From: an uncultured Caulobacteraceae bacterium
GTDB taxonomy: Bacteria; Pseudomonadota; Alphaproteobacteria; Caulobacterales; Caulobacteraceae
DNA length: 64,000 nt
Assembly (NCBI GenBank): GCA_903929535.1
Contig: CAIYVC010000116.1
Span: 1 to 64,000, forward strand
Reading direction: 5' to 3'
Shown here: piece by piece, positions 34,504 to 43,344 of the stretch
How positions within the stretch are numbered: position 1 is the stretch's first letter
Layout: every line of letters starts with the position of its first letter
The notes under the pieces: generated by a model
The model's input: only the letters and a program-made list of their open reading frames with translations
The model's database searches: none
What the model was told of the DNA's origin: nothing
Position numbers and translations under genes: made by a program

Positions 34504-34892
34504 GGACCGGTAACGGGGGCGTCCCCAAAGGGATGCGCCTTCATGTAGGCGTCGCAGTCCGGCTCGGGGCGCGGCGGGGCGCCGGTGAAGGACAGGCCCA
34601 GGCCGACCCATTCGCCCTCATAGCCGTCCGGCACGCGCCAGGGGATGGATCGGATCATGGCGGGGGCCTCGGCGTCGATCTTGGCGTCGCCGGAAGATTC
34701 CGCGATCACTACGTCGGAAACATGGCTCTGATCGGCCCCGCCCCAGCGCACGCAGACCCCGGTCGCGCCGTGGACGGTATCGACGTCAGGCGGGGTGAAC
34801 AGGAAGGGCTCGGCGGTGGGGCCCTGGGCGTGGGCGGCCAGGGGCAGGGCGAGCGCCGCCAGCATCCCCAGCATCCCGGCCCGCCTCAGCAT
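34500..34892 (-). CDS. Small exported protein with TonB-C-terminal-like domain
   Basis: 130 residues from ATG 34892, which shares one base with the stop of the DUF72 gene (TGATG). A signal peptide (LGMLAALALPLAAHA-Q) is followed by a domain resembling the C-terminal fold of TonB: VSDVVIAESSGDAKIDAEAPAMI, WRVPDGYEGEWVGLGLSF. It lacks the Pro-rich spacer and membrane helix of a true TonB, so it is probably a periplasmic protein built only of that fold. Two cysteines (CVRW and DCDAY) could form a disulfide. Confidence 0.62.
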   Translation of the reverse strand: MLRRAGMLGMLAALALPLAAHAQGPTAEPFLFTPPDVDTVHGATGVCVRWGGADQSHVSDVVIAESSGDAKIDAEAPAMIRSIPWRVPDGYEGEWVGLGLSFTGAPPRPEPDCDAYMKAHPFGDAPVTGP

Positions 34893-35689
34893 CACTTCAC
34901 CCGCTCGATCAGGGCCTTGGCGGCCGCCGGGGCGCGGACCTTGCCCTCGTGGATGACGTAGGCGAACACGTCGCGGGGCTTGGGCTGCGGAACAAGGTCG
35001 CGCTCGACGCGGGGCAGGTCGTTCGGCTGACCGCCGCCCGCCCAGGCCTTCAGCCGCCCGGCCCAAGCGTCCAGTTCGCCCTCGGGATAGGCGGTGACAA
35101 TGTCGTCCGAGCCCTTCTGCAGCCGGGCGTAGACGAAGTCGGCGGTGACGTCTGCCATCTCCGGGTACTGGAAGTGCTCGGCGTAGACGAGGCCGATGTT
35201 CCGTTCACGAAGCAGGGCCATGAACTCCGGATCACGGAAGCTGTCGTGGCGCACCTCCACCACGTGACGCAGGCCCCGGCCCCCGGCCTTCTGCGGCAAG
35301 GCGTCGAGGAAGCCGGCGAAGTCGCTGGGGTCGAACTTCTTGGTCGGGGCGAACTGCCAGAGCAGCGGCCCCAGCCGGTCCTCCAGTTCCAGCACGCCGG
35401 ACTCGATGAACCGGGTGATCGACTCCCCGGCTTCGGAGAGCACCTTCCTGTTGGTGGTGAAGCGCGAACCCTTGACCGAGAAGACGAAACCTTCGGGCGT
35501 GCTGTCGCGCCATTTGCGGAAGGTCTCGGGCGACTGGCTGCCGTAGTAGGTGCCGTTGATCTCGATCGAGGTCAGCTGGCGGCTGGCGTATTCCAGCTCT
35601 TTGGCCTGCACGAGCCCTTCTGGATAGAAGACCCCGCGCCAGGGCTCGAAGGTCCAGCCGCCGATGCCGATGTAGATGCCGCCGCTCAT
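34892..35689 (-). CDS. DUF72 (YecE-like) protein
   Basis: 265 residues. IGIGGWTFEPWRGVFYPEGL at the N-terminus, YASRQLTSIEINGTYYG, FVFSVKGSRFTTNRK and RHVVEVRHDSF are the DUF72 TIM-barrel landmarks. Biochemical function is unestablished in the family. It heads a coupled trio with the TonB-C-like and TraB/GumN genes. Confidence 0.88.
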   Translation of the reverse strand: MSGGIYIGIGGWTFEPWRGVFYPEGLVQAKELEYASRQLTSIEINGTYYGSQSPETFRKWRDSTPEGFVFSVKGSRFTTNRKVLSEAGESITRFIESGVLELEDRLGPLLWQFAPTKKFDPSDFAGFLDALPQKAGGRGLRHVVEVRHDSFRDPEFMALLRERNIGLVYAEHFQYPEMADVTADFVYARLQKGSDDIVTAYPEGELDAWAGRLKAWAGGGQPNDLPRVERDLVPQPKPRDVFAYVIHEGKVRAPAAAKALIERVK

Positions 35690-35876
35690 GCGCGCTCCGG
35701 GTTGTAGACGAGCGGGCTCGCCGCCGGTGTCATCGTAGAACGCACGCGCGTCAGGAAAAGCGGCAATCGGCGGGATGCGGACCCCAAAGGTGTTTTGCGG
35801 GCGGTAATCGTTGCGCGCTTGTCAGCCGCAAAACCCCGAGCGATGGTGCGCGCCTCGGTTTTGGGAGGAGCCATCC

Positions 35877-36800
35877 ATGAAGCACGAACGCATCAAAATC
35901 CCCGCGGAAGCGGTGGAGCTCTACACGCAATTCATCCACGGCGAGATCAGCCGCCGCGCCTTCAACGCAGGCATCAAGAAGTTCGCCGTTGTCGGCCTGA
36001 CCGCCGGCGCCCTCGTCGACGCCCTGATGCCCAAGTACGCCGAAGCCCAGCAGGTGCGTAAGGACGACGAGCGCATCCGCGCCGAATATGTGACCGTCCC
36101 CTCGCCCAACGGCAACGGTTCGATCAAGGGCTATCTGGTGCGTCCCTACGGCGCCGACTCCCGCGAAGCCAAGTCCTTCAAGCTGCCGGGCGTGCTGGTG
36201 ATCCACGAGAACCGCGGCCTTAACCCGCACACCGAGGACGTGGCCCGCCGCTTCGCGCTGGAAGGCTTCATGGCCTTCGCTCCGGACGCCGTCTCCACGC
36301 TCGGCGGCTATCCCGGCGACGACTTCAAGGGCGGCCAGATGTTCGCCAAGATCGACAAGCCCAAGCTGACCCAGGACTTCATCGCCTGTGCCCACTATCT
36401 GAAGTCGCGCCCGGACTCGACCGGCAAGATCGGCGTGACCGGCTTCTGCTTCGGCGGTGGCGCCTCCAACAGCCTGGCGGGCCTGCTGGGCGACGACCTG
36501 GCCGCGGCCGCGCCCTTCTACGGCGCTCCGACGCCTCCGGCCGACGTGCCGAAGATCAAGGCCGCGATCCTGATCAACCACGGCGCCCTGGATAAGGCGC
36601 TGGCGGGCGGCTACCCGGCCCAGGAAGCTGAGCTGAAGAAGAGCAACATCCGCTACGAGGGGCACATCTACCCCAACTCGGTGCACGGCTTCTTCAACGA
36701 CGCCACACCCGAGCGCTACAACAAGGCCGCCGCCACGGAAGCCTGGACCCGCACCGTCGACTGGTTCCACCAGTACGTCGGCGTGGCGGTCACGGCCTAA
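35877..36800 (+). CDS. Tat-exported dienelactone hydrolase family protein (YghX-like)
   Basis: 307 residues from ATG 35877 after GGGAGGAG. The N-terminal ~55 residues include ISRRAFNAGIKKFAVVGLTAGALV, a twin-arginine signal placed unusually far in, then the hydrolase: VIHENRGLNPHTED (Glu of the triad environment), GFCFGGGAS (nucleophile Cys), and SVHGFFND (His). Classical dienelactone hydrolases open chlorinated muconolactones. Exported YghX-like members have unknown substrates. Confidence 0.85.
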   Translation: MKHERIKIPAEAVELYTQFIHGEISRRAFNAGIKKFAVVGLTAGALVDALMPKYAEAQQVRKDDERIRAEYVTVPSPNGNGSIKGYLVRPYGADSREAKSFKLPGVLVIHENRGLNPHTEDVARRFALEGFMAFAPDAVSTLGGYPGDDFKGGQMFAKIDKPKLTQDFIACAHYLKSRPDSTGKIGVTGFCFGGGASNSLAGLLGDDLAAAAPFYGAPTPPADVPKIKAAILINHGALDKALAGGYPAQEAELKKSNIRYEGHIYPNSVHGFFNDATPERYNKAAATEAWTRTVDWFHQYVGVAVTA

Positions 36801-36809
36801 ACCCCAAGC

Positions 36810-37436
36810 TCAGGCTTTGGCGTCCAGATAGCCGAGCATCGCCCGCACGATCCGGTCGATGACCCTGTCCCAATCGGTGTCCCCGCGCTCCCCCGCGGCG
36901 GACATCAGGGACTTGGCTATGACGCCGATGTCCTGCGAGGCGATCTCCAGATTGTCGACGAGGATCTGGTTGCCGTAACGCTGCAGCAGCCGGATCATCG
37001 CCGCGCGCACGGCGACGTGGGAGGAGGCCTTGTTGATATGGCCCTCCAGCCGCTGGAACTCGTCTTCCAAGAGGCGCACCAGGTTCGGCCGGCGCAGGTG
37101 GCTGACCAGCCCCATCTGCAGCATGAATTTCAGGTCCTCGCCCAGGGTATCGCCCGGCGCGCCGTCGATGGCTTCGGCCAGGGTCTGGGAGAAGAGCACC
37201 AGGCTCTGCTCCATCAGGGCCACCAGGATGGCGTCCTTGCTGGGGAAGTACTGGTAGAGCGAGCCGATCGAGACCCCGGCGCGCACCGCCACGGCGTTGG
37301 TGTTGAACCCCGCCAGCCCCCGATCCTCCAGAATGTGAGCCGCCGCCGCCAGCACCGCTTCGACGGTCGCCTTCGAGCGCCCCTGGATAGGTTTTTTCCG
37401 AGGCGTAACAACGATTTGTGAAGGAGACGCCGTCAT
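36810..37436 (-). CDS. TetR/AcrR-family repressor
   Basis: 208 residues from ATG 37436 (a TTG nine bases upstream is possible). The helix-turn-helix lies at ~20-65 (ATVEAVLAAAAHILEDRG, TNAVAVRAGVSIGSLYQYFPSKDAIL). The C-terminal ligand-binding domain is all-helical. It is divergent from the RND efflux operon with a palindromic site between them, the usual arrangement for a ligand-relieved repressor of efflux. Confidence 0.9.
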   Translation of the reverse strand: MTASPSQIVVTPRKKPIQGRSKATVEAVLAAAAHILEDRGLAGFNTNAVAVRAGVSIGSLYQYFPSKDAILVALMEQSLVLFSQTLAEAIDGAPGDTLGEDLKFMLQMGLVSHLRRPNLVRLLEDEFQRLEGHINKASSHVAVRAAMIRLLQRYGNQILVDNLEIASQDIGVIAKSLMSAAGERGDTDWDRVIDRIVRAMLGYLDAKA

Positions 37437-37459
37437 TCTGACCAATGCGAGTGGAAATG

Positions 37460-37473
37460 TGAGTAATTACTCA
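37460..37473. promoter_or_regulatory. Candidate TetR operator
   Basis: TGAGTAATTACTCA is a perfect 14-bp palindrome, strikingly AT-rich for this genome, in the 123-base gap between the divergent tetR and efflux genes. Its location favours control of both promoters. Confidence 0.6.
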
Positions 37474-37559
37474 TATTCTCTCGACTGACCGGTGAACGCA
37501 AGCGCGGACCCAACCGCACCGCCCGCCGGCCGGCAAATGCATCATCTGGTGTCCCTTCC

Positions 37560-39068
37560 ATGCCCGTCCGGGGTGAACGCAGTTTCGACTCCCGCCTTGT
37601 GCGCGGGCTCCTGATCGCCGCAGCGGCCGCTCCCCTGCTGGCCGCCTGCGCGACCGGAGACGTGCGCTCGGCCGACGCGCGCCTGCCCACCGCCTTCGAG
37701 GCGCCGCAGTCCAAGGACGCCGCCCCCGCCCAGGCGCTCGATCAGTGGTGGACCCTCTATAACGACGCCCAGCTGACCAGCCTGGTGCAGCAGGCCCTGG
37801 CCAACAGCCCCGACGCCAAGGACGCCGCTTCCAAGCTGGATCAGGCCATGGCCGTGCGCCAGGCGGCGCTCTACGCCTACAATCCCCAGGGCCAGATCGT
37901 GGCCTCGGGCAGCAAGGCCCACTACGCCCCCCTGGCGGACCACGCCTCGCTGGCCTCGGTGGAAGCCGGGCTTGGCGGAGCCGGCGGGGCCGGCGCGCAG
38001 TCGCTGCTGGTCAGCGAGAGCTACAGCCTCGGCTTCAACGTCTCCTGGGAAGTGGACCTGTTCGGCCGCCGCCGCGCGGCCAAGCGGTCCGCCGACGCGG
38101 AGCTGCGCAACGCCGAGTTCACCTACGACGCCACCCGCTGGAGCCTGACGGCCAATGTCGCCGACAGCCTGTTCCAGGCGCGCGGCCTGGCCATCCAGCT
38201 GGATCAGGCCAGGGAGACGGTGCGCATCGAGCAGCAGCTCTATGACGTGTCCAAGGCGCGGGTCGATCATGGCCTGGCGCCCTCGTCCGACGCCGCCCAG
38301 ACCCAGTCCAATGTGCAGAGCGCCCAGGCCCAAGCCGAGGCCCTGACCGCCCAACTCGCCGCCGCCCGCCGCCAGCTGCTGTTGCTGGTCGGGCGTGGAA
38401 CCGATCCCCTGGCCAGCCTGCCGGTGCCCGGTGAGATCGGCGCTCCGCCGCCCGTGCCCGCCACCCTGCCGGGCGAACTGCTGGTCCGCCGCCCCGACGT
38501 GCGCGAGGCCCAGGAGCGGGTCGAGGCCGCCGCCGGCAAGCTGACCCTGTCCAAGCGCGCCCTTCTGCCGACCTTCACCTTCCAGCCCGGAGGGGCCCTG
38601 CTACAGGACGGCTCTTCCGTCGCCGACCGCCTCAGCGTCTGGACCATCGCCGCCAACGCCGCTCTGCCGGTGCTGGACCGTCCGCGCCTGCTCTCCCAGG
38701 TGCGCCAGCAGCGCGACGTCGCCGAGCAGGCGGTGATCGCTTACGAGAAGTCGGTGCAGACCGCCTATGGCGACACCGAGAACGCCCTGACCTCGTTCGA
38801 TTCCGACAAGCGCCGGGTGGCGCTGCTGGTGGCCGCCGAGAAGAACGCCAACTTCGCCTACAACGCCAAGCAGACCGGCTACAGCCGCGGCCTCAACGAC
38901 CTGCAGACGGCTTTGACCGCCGAGGCCTCCTGGCGCCAGGCGCGCCTGGCCCTGGCCCAGGCTCAGGTCACGATGATGCAGCGTTCGGTGCAGATCTTCA
39001 AAGCCCTGGGGGGCGGCTGGTCGGCCGGCCTCCAGACCGCAGACACCCGCGGCGGAGCCGCCGGATGA
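37560..39068 (+). CDS. RND efflux outer-membrane factor (NodT/OprM-like lipoprotein)
   Basis: 502 residues. A lipoprotein signal with lipobox LLAACATG gives an acylated cysteine near residue 30. Two OEP repeats follow: DQWWTLYNDAQLTSLVQQAL, SYSLGFNVSWEVDLFGRRRAAK, then LLVRRPDVREAQERVEAAAGKL and YEKSVQTAYGDTENALTSF. It forms the trimeric channel-tunnel of the tripartite pump. The next gene overlaps as ATGA. Confidence 0.92.
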   Translation: MPVRGERSFDSRLVRGLLIAAAAAPLLAACATGDVRSADARLPTAFEAPQSKDAAPAQALDQWWTLYNDAQLTSLVQQALANSPDAKDAASKLDQAMAVRQAALYAYNPQGQIVASGSKAHYAPLADHASLASVEAGLGGAGGAGAQSLLVSESYSLGFNVSWEVDLFGRRRAAKRSADAELRNAEFTYDATRWSLTANVADSLFQARGLAIQLDQARETVRIEQQLYDVSKARVDHGLAPSSDAAQTQSNVQSAQAQAEALTAQLAAARRQLLLLVGRGTDPLASLPVPGEIGAPPPVPATLPGELLVRRPDVREAQERVEAAAGKLTLSKRALLPTFTFQPGGALLQDGSSVADRLSVWTIAANAALPVLDRPRLLSQVRQQRDVAEQAVIAYEKSVQTAYGDTENALTSFDSDKRRVALLVAAEKNANFAYNAKQTGYSRGLNDLQTALTAEASWRQARLALAQAQVTMMQRSVQIFKALGGGWSAGLQTADTRGGAAG

Positions 39069-40162
39069 GGAATTCGATGAGCTTTTCCAGCAGCGCGCGC
39101 CTGTCCCTCGTCACCGTCGTGGCCCTCGCCGCCGCCGCCTGCCACCCCGCGCCCAAGGCCTCGCCCGAAGCGCCGCCGCGCGCCGTCCGTGTCGCCCGTA
39201 TCCAGAACATGCCCTTATCCAGCGCCCTGACGATTTCGGGCGTCCTGACGTCCCGCGAAGAGGCGGCAGTGACGTCGGAGCTGGGCGGCTACCGGGTGCT
39301 GAAGGTGTTCGTCGACCAGGGAGATTGGGTGAAGGAGGGTCAGCCCCTGGCCCAACTGGACGACACCCTGCTGCGCTCGCAGATCGCCGAACAGACTGCC
39401 CTCCTGACCCAGCAGACCCTCGCCGCCGAGCGCGCCGAGAGCCAGGCCAGGAACGTCGAAGGTCTCGACAACCAGGGGGTCCTCTCGCAAGAGGACCTCG
39501 ACACCCGCCGCTTCCAGGGCAAGAGCGCCCGCGCCGCCGCGGTGGCCGCCCAGGCCCAGCTCAACGATCTGAAGACCCGCCAGTCCCGTCTGACCCTGCG
39601 CGCCCCGGTGTCCGGCCGTGTGCTCGCCCGCTATCTGCGCCCCGGCGACCTGCCCACCGGCCAGACCGCCGGCCAGCCCCTGTTCCGCATCTCCCGCGAC
39701 GGCCTGATCGAGATCGACGCGGAGGTCCCCGAGTCCGACCTCGGCAAGCTGCGGCCCGGCCAGAGCGCCGAGGTGACCCTGCCGGACGGCGCCAAGACCA
39801 CAGGCCAGATCCGCCTGCTGTCGCCGGAAATCGACCAGCAGTCCAAGCTCGGCCACGCCCGCGTCCTGCTGCCCGTGCGTCCCGATCTGCGCCCTGGCGG
39901 CTACGCCTACGCCCGCCTGCCCAGCGTCAAGACGATCGGCCTGGTCGCGCCCGACAAGGCGGTGACCTATGACGCCGAGGGCGCCTCGGTGTTCGTGGTC
40001 GATGCGAATAACCGGGTGCACAAGGTGATCGTGCGCACCGGCGAGCGGGCCAACGGCTTCGTCTCGCTGCTGCAGGGCCCGCCGCCGGGCTCGCGCGTGC
40101 TGGTGACGGGCGCCAGCTTTGTGCTGGACGGCGACAAGGTCGCGCCGGTCGAGGGCAACTGA
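39065..40162 (+). CDS. RND efflux periplasmic adaptor (MFP)
   Basis: 365 residues; a second ATG 12 bases in has AGGA before it and is an alternative. A lipobox (LAAAACHP) gives a membrane-tethered lipoprotein. The lipoyl/hairpin section (RVLKVFVDQGDWVKEGQPLAQLDD, coiled coil ~95-165, LRAPVSGRV) and the beta-barrel domain (IDAEVPESDLGKLRPGQSAEVTL) are typical. It links the inner-membrane pump to the outer-membrane channel. Its stop overlaps the pump start as TGATG. Confidence 0.92.
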   Translation: MRNSMSFSSSARLSLVTVVALAAAACHPAPKASPEAPPRAVRVARIQNMPLSSALTISGVLTSREEAAVTSELGGYRVLKVFVDQGDWVKEGQPLAQLDDTLLRSQIAEQTALLTQQTLAAERAESQARNVEGLDNQGVLSQEDLDTRRFQGKSARAAAVAAQAQLNDLKTRQSRLTLRAPVSGRVLARYLRPGDLPTGQTAGQPLFRISRDGLIEIDAEVPESDLGKLRPGQSAEVTLPDGAKTTGQIRLLSPEIDQQSKLGHARVLLPVRPDLRPGGYAYARLPSVKTIGLVAPDKAVTYDAEGASVFVVDANNRVHKVIVRTGERANGFVSLLQGPPPGSRVLVTGASFVLDGDKVAPVEGN

Positions 40163-43100
40163 TGGCCGGCTTCCGCGTCTCCACCTGGGGCATCCGGAAT
40201 CCGGTTCCGGTGGCCCTGCTGTTCCTGGCCCTGACCATCGCGGGTCTGGCCGGCTACATGACCATGCCGATCAAGGCCTTCCCCGAAGTGTCCTTCCCGG
40301 TGATCATGGTCACGGTCACCCAGAGCGGCGCCGCGCCCTCTGAAATGGAGACCCAGATCACCCGGCCGGTGGAGGACGCCGCCGCGGCCATCTCCGGGGT
40401 CAAGCACATCTCCTCGACCGTCACCCTGGGCTCCTCGGTGACCACGGTGGAGTTCCAGTTCGGCTCGGATTCCCAGCGGGCGCTGGACGACATGCGCTCG
40501 GCCATCGACCGCACGCGGGTGATCCTGCCGCCGGGCATCGATCCGCCCAACGTCACCCGTCTCGACATCGACGATCAGCCGCTGATGTTCTACGCGGTGT
40601 CCTCGCCCAACATGTCCGCGACCGAGCTGTCGTGGTTCATCGACAACACCGCCTCGCGCGCCATCCAGGCGGGCAAGGGCGTGGGTCAGGTGGTGCGCAC
40701 CGGCGGGCTGGACCGCGAGATCAACGTCATCCTCGATCCCGACCGGATGGCGGACCTGGGCGTCACGGCGCCCCAGATCAACCAGGCCCTGCTGGCCTTC
40801 ACCAACGACCTCGGCGGCGGCCGGGCGCGGATCGGCGGGCGCGAGATGACCGTGCGGGTGCTGGGCTCGACCCGCAGCCTGGACGCGCTGCGCGCCATCC
40901 AGATTCCCCTGCCGGGCGGCCGCTACGCGCGGCTGGACGAGCTGGCCACGGTCGGCGACGGCGCCGGCGAGAAGCGCGGCTTCGCCATGCTCGACGGGCG
41001 GCCGGTAGCCTCCTTCCAGGTGTCCAAGTCAAAGGGCGCCTCGGACGTTGCGGTCGAGAAGCAGGTGCTGAAGGCCATCGGCAAGCTGCAGAAGGACCAC
41101 CCGGAGGTGACCTTCACCCCGATCCTGTCCACCGTGGCCAATACCCGCGAAGCCTTCTCCTCCACCGTGCACGTGCTGCAGGAGGGGATGATCCTGGCGG
41201 TGATGGTGGTGTTCCTGTTCCTGCGCGAATGGCGCGCGACGGTGATCTCGGCCATCGCCATGCCCCTGTCGCTGATCCCCACCTTCGGGGCGATGGCGGT
41301 GTTCGGCTTTAGCATCAACATCGTCACCCTGCTGGCCCTGACCCTGGTGGTCGGCATCCTGGTGGACGACGCGATCGTCGAGATCGAGAACATCCAGAAG
41401 CGGATCGAGCGGGGCCAGAAACCCTATCAGGCCGCCATGGAAGGCGCCGACGCCATCGGCCTGGCGGTGATCGCCACCACCTTCACCATCGTGGCCGTGT
41501 TCACCCCCGTGTCGATGATGAACAGCTCGGTGGGCCAGTTCTTCCGCGAGTTCGGCGTCACCGTGTCGATGGCGGTGCTGTTCTCGCTGCTGGTGGCGCG
41601 GCTGCTTACGCCGCTGCTGGCCGCCTATTTCATCAAGCCCCACGCCCACCCCAAGCCGCCCAAGCCCCTGCCTCGCCGGTACAAGCAGGCGCTGGACTGG
41701 GCGCTGGACCACAAGTGGATGTCGAGCGCCATCGGCGGCGCCTTCCTGGTGCTGTCGGTGATCCTGGCGTCGCAACTGCCCACCGGCTTCCAGCCCTCGG
41801 GCGATCCCGGCTACATCTACATGCAGGTGCAGGGTCCGCCCGGCGCCACCAAGGACGACATGCAGCGCGCGGTGCTGGAAACCACCCGCCTGTTCCGCGC
41901 CCAGCCCGACGTCAACATGGTGTTCGGCCAGATCGGCTCCACCGGCGCCGGCGGCGACCTGACCTCGGGGCGGATCATCGCCCTGCTGAAGGCGCAGCGC
42001 TCGCACACCACCGACCAGATGAAGCAGCTGATGCGCGACAAGCTGCGCGCCATTCCCGACGCCCGCGTCACCTTCCAGGGCAACGGCGGCGGATCGGACG
42101 TGGAGATCATCCTGGCCAGCCAGGACGGCGCACTGCTGGCCCGCACCCAGGAGGTGCTGCTGCGCCAGATGCGGGGGCTGGACATGATCGGCGACCCGCG
42201 CCCGGCGCCGCCGCCCGCCTCCGCCGAACTGATCATCCGGCCCAAGGCAGCCGAGGCGGCCAAGGTAGGCGTCACCGCCGACACCCTGGGCCAGATCGCA
42301 CGCGTCGCCACCATCGGCGACATCGACGCCAACGTCGCCAAGTTCCCCGACGGCGAGCGGCGCATCCCGATCCGCGTGCGTCTGCCCCAGGCGGCGGTGG
42401 CCGACCTCAACGTGATCGGCCGTCTGCAGGTGCCGACCCTCAGCGGCAAGCCGTCCGATCTGCGCAGCGTCGCCGACATCGACTTCGAGGCCGGGCCTGC
42501 CCGCATCGTGCGCTACGACCGCGAGCGGCGCGCCTCGGTCCAGGCCGACCTGAAGCCTGACGTCATCATCGGCACGGCGCTGAAGGCGGTGCACCAGCTG
42601 CCGGTCATGAAGAACCTGCCGGCGGGCATTCGCGAGGCCCAGACCAATGACGTGGAGAACATGGCCGACCTGTTCGGCGGCATCGTCATGGCCATGCTGG
42701 CCGGGGTGGCGCTGATCTATGCGGTGATGGTCCTGCTGTTCAAAAGCTTCTTCAAGCCGATCACCATCCTGTCTGCCCTGCCGTTGTCCTTGGGCGGCGC
42801 CTTCTTCGCCATGTTCATCACCCACAAGGCCTTCGACCTGCCGTCGATGATCGGCATGCTGATGCTGCTGGGCCTGGCGGCGAAGAACTCGATCCTGCTG
42901 GTGGAGTTCGCCATCGAGCGCGAGCGCGAAGGCATGCCCCGCCACGAAGCCCTGGTGATGGCCTGCACCGAACGGTCGCGGCCGATCGTCATGACCACCG
43001 TGGCCATGATCATGGGCATGCTGCCTACCGCCTTCGGCATCGGCCAGGGCGCCGAGTGGCGCGCGCCCATGGCCACCGCGGTGATCGGCGGGCTGATCTC

Positions 43101-43251
43101 CTCCACGGGTCTGTCGCTGGTGCTGGTGCCGGTGGTCTATGAGATCATCGACGACTTCGAGACTTGGCTGAAGCCCCTGTTCGGACGCTTCGTCACGCCC
43201 TCAGGCGAGACGCCCGAGGAGCCTTCGGCGGCGGCCAAGGCGGCGGAATAG
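40162..43251 (+). CDS. RND efflux pump, AcrB/MdtB-type
   Basis: 1029 residues. Twelve membrane helices with two large periplasmic loops: TM1 at ~14-34, TM2-TM6 at ~335-500, TM7 at ~523-543, TM8-TM12 at ~860-1000. The proton-relay aspartates are in VVGILVDDAIVEIENI (TM4), and a lysine-bearing GLAAKNSILLVEFA lies in TM10. It uses the proton gradient to expel drugs or other hydrophobic compounds. The operon order outer-membrane factor-adaptor-pump is less common than adaptor-pump-factor. Substrates are unknown. Confidence 0.94.
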   Translation: MAGFRVSTWGIRNPVPVALLFLALTIAGLAGYMTMPIKAFPEVSFPVIMVTVTQSGAAPSEMETQITRPVEDAAAAISGVKHISSTVTLGSSVTTVEFQFGSDSQRALDDMRSAIDRTRVILPPGIDPPNVTRLDIDDQPLMFYAVSSPNMSATELSWFIDNTASRAIQAGKGVGQVVRTGGLDREINVILDPDRMADLGVTAPQINQALLAFTNDLGGGRARIGGREMTVRVLGSTRSLDALRAIQIPLPGGRYARLDELATVGDGAGEKRGFAMLDGRPVASFQVSKSKGASDVAVEKQVLKAIGKLQKDHPEVTFTPILSTVANTREAFSSTVHVLQEGMILAVMVVFLFLREWRATVISAIAMPLSLIPTFGAMAVFGFSINIVTLLALTLVVGILVDDAIVEIENIQKRIERGQKPYQAAMEGADAIGLAVIATTFTIVAVFTPVSMMNSSVGQFFREFGVTVSMAVLFSLLVARLLTPLLAAYFIKPHAHPKPPKPLPRRYKQALDWALDHKWMSSAIGGAFLVLSVILASQLPTGFQPSGDPGYIYMQVQGPPGATKDDMQRAVLETTRLFRAQPDVNMVFGQIGSTGAGGDLTSGRIIALLKAQRSHTTDQMKQLMRDKLRAIPDARVTFQGNGGGSDVEIILASQDGALLARTQEVLLRQMRGLDMIGDPRPAPPPASAELIIRPKAAEAAKVGVTADTLGQIARVATIGDIDANVAKFPDGERRIPIRVRLPQAAVADLNVIGRLQVPTLSGKPSDLRSVADIDFEAGPARIVRYDRERRASVQADLKPDVIIGTALKAVHQLPVMKNLPAGIREAQTNDVENMADLFGGIVMAMLAGVALIYAVMVLLFKSFFKPITILSALPLSLGGAFFAMFITHKAFDLPSMIGMLMLLGLAAKNSILLVEFAIEREREGMPRHEALVMACTERSRPIVMTTVAMIMGMLPTAFGIGQGAEWRAPMATAVIGGLISSTGLSLVLVPVVYEIIDDFETWLKPLFGRFVTPSGETPEEPSAAAKAAE

Positions 43252-43344
43252 CCGGATCATCTCGCCAAAGCGGGTTTTGCTGCGTTCCGAAACGTCTTAG
43301 TCGTGAAGGCCTGCTAAGCCTTGGCTGAGCGACGGGAGCAAACC

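Noticed and set aside
41029-42945. 638-codon minus-strand frame inside the RND pump gene
   Set aside because: It is the antisense of a well-supported pump gene, with His/Gln/Gly-rich low-complexity translation and no homology features.
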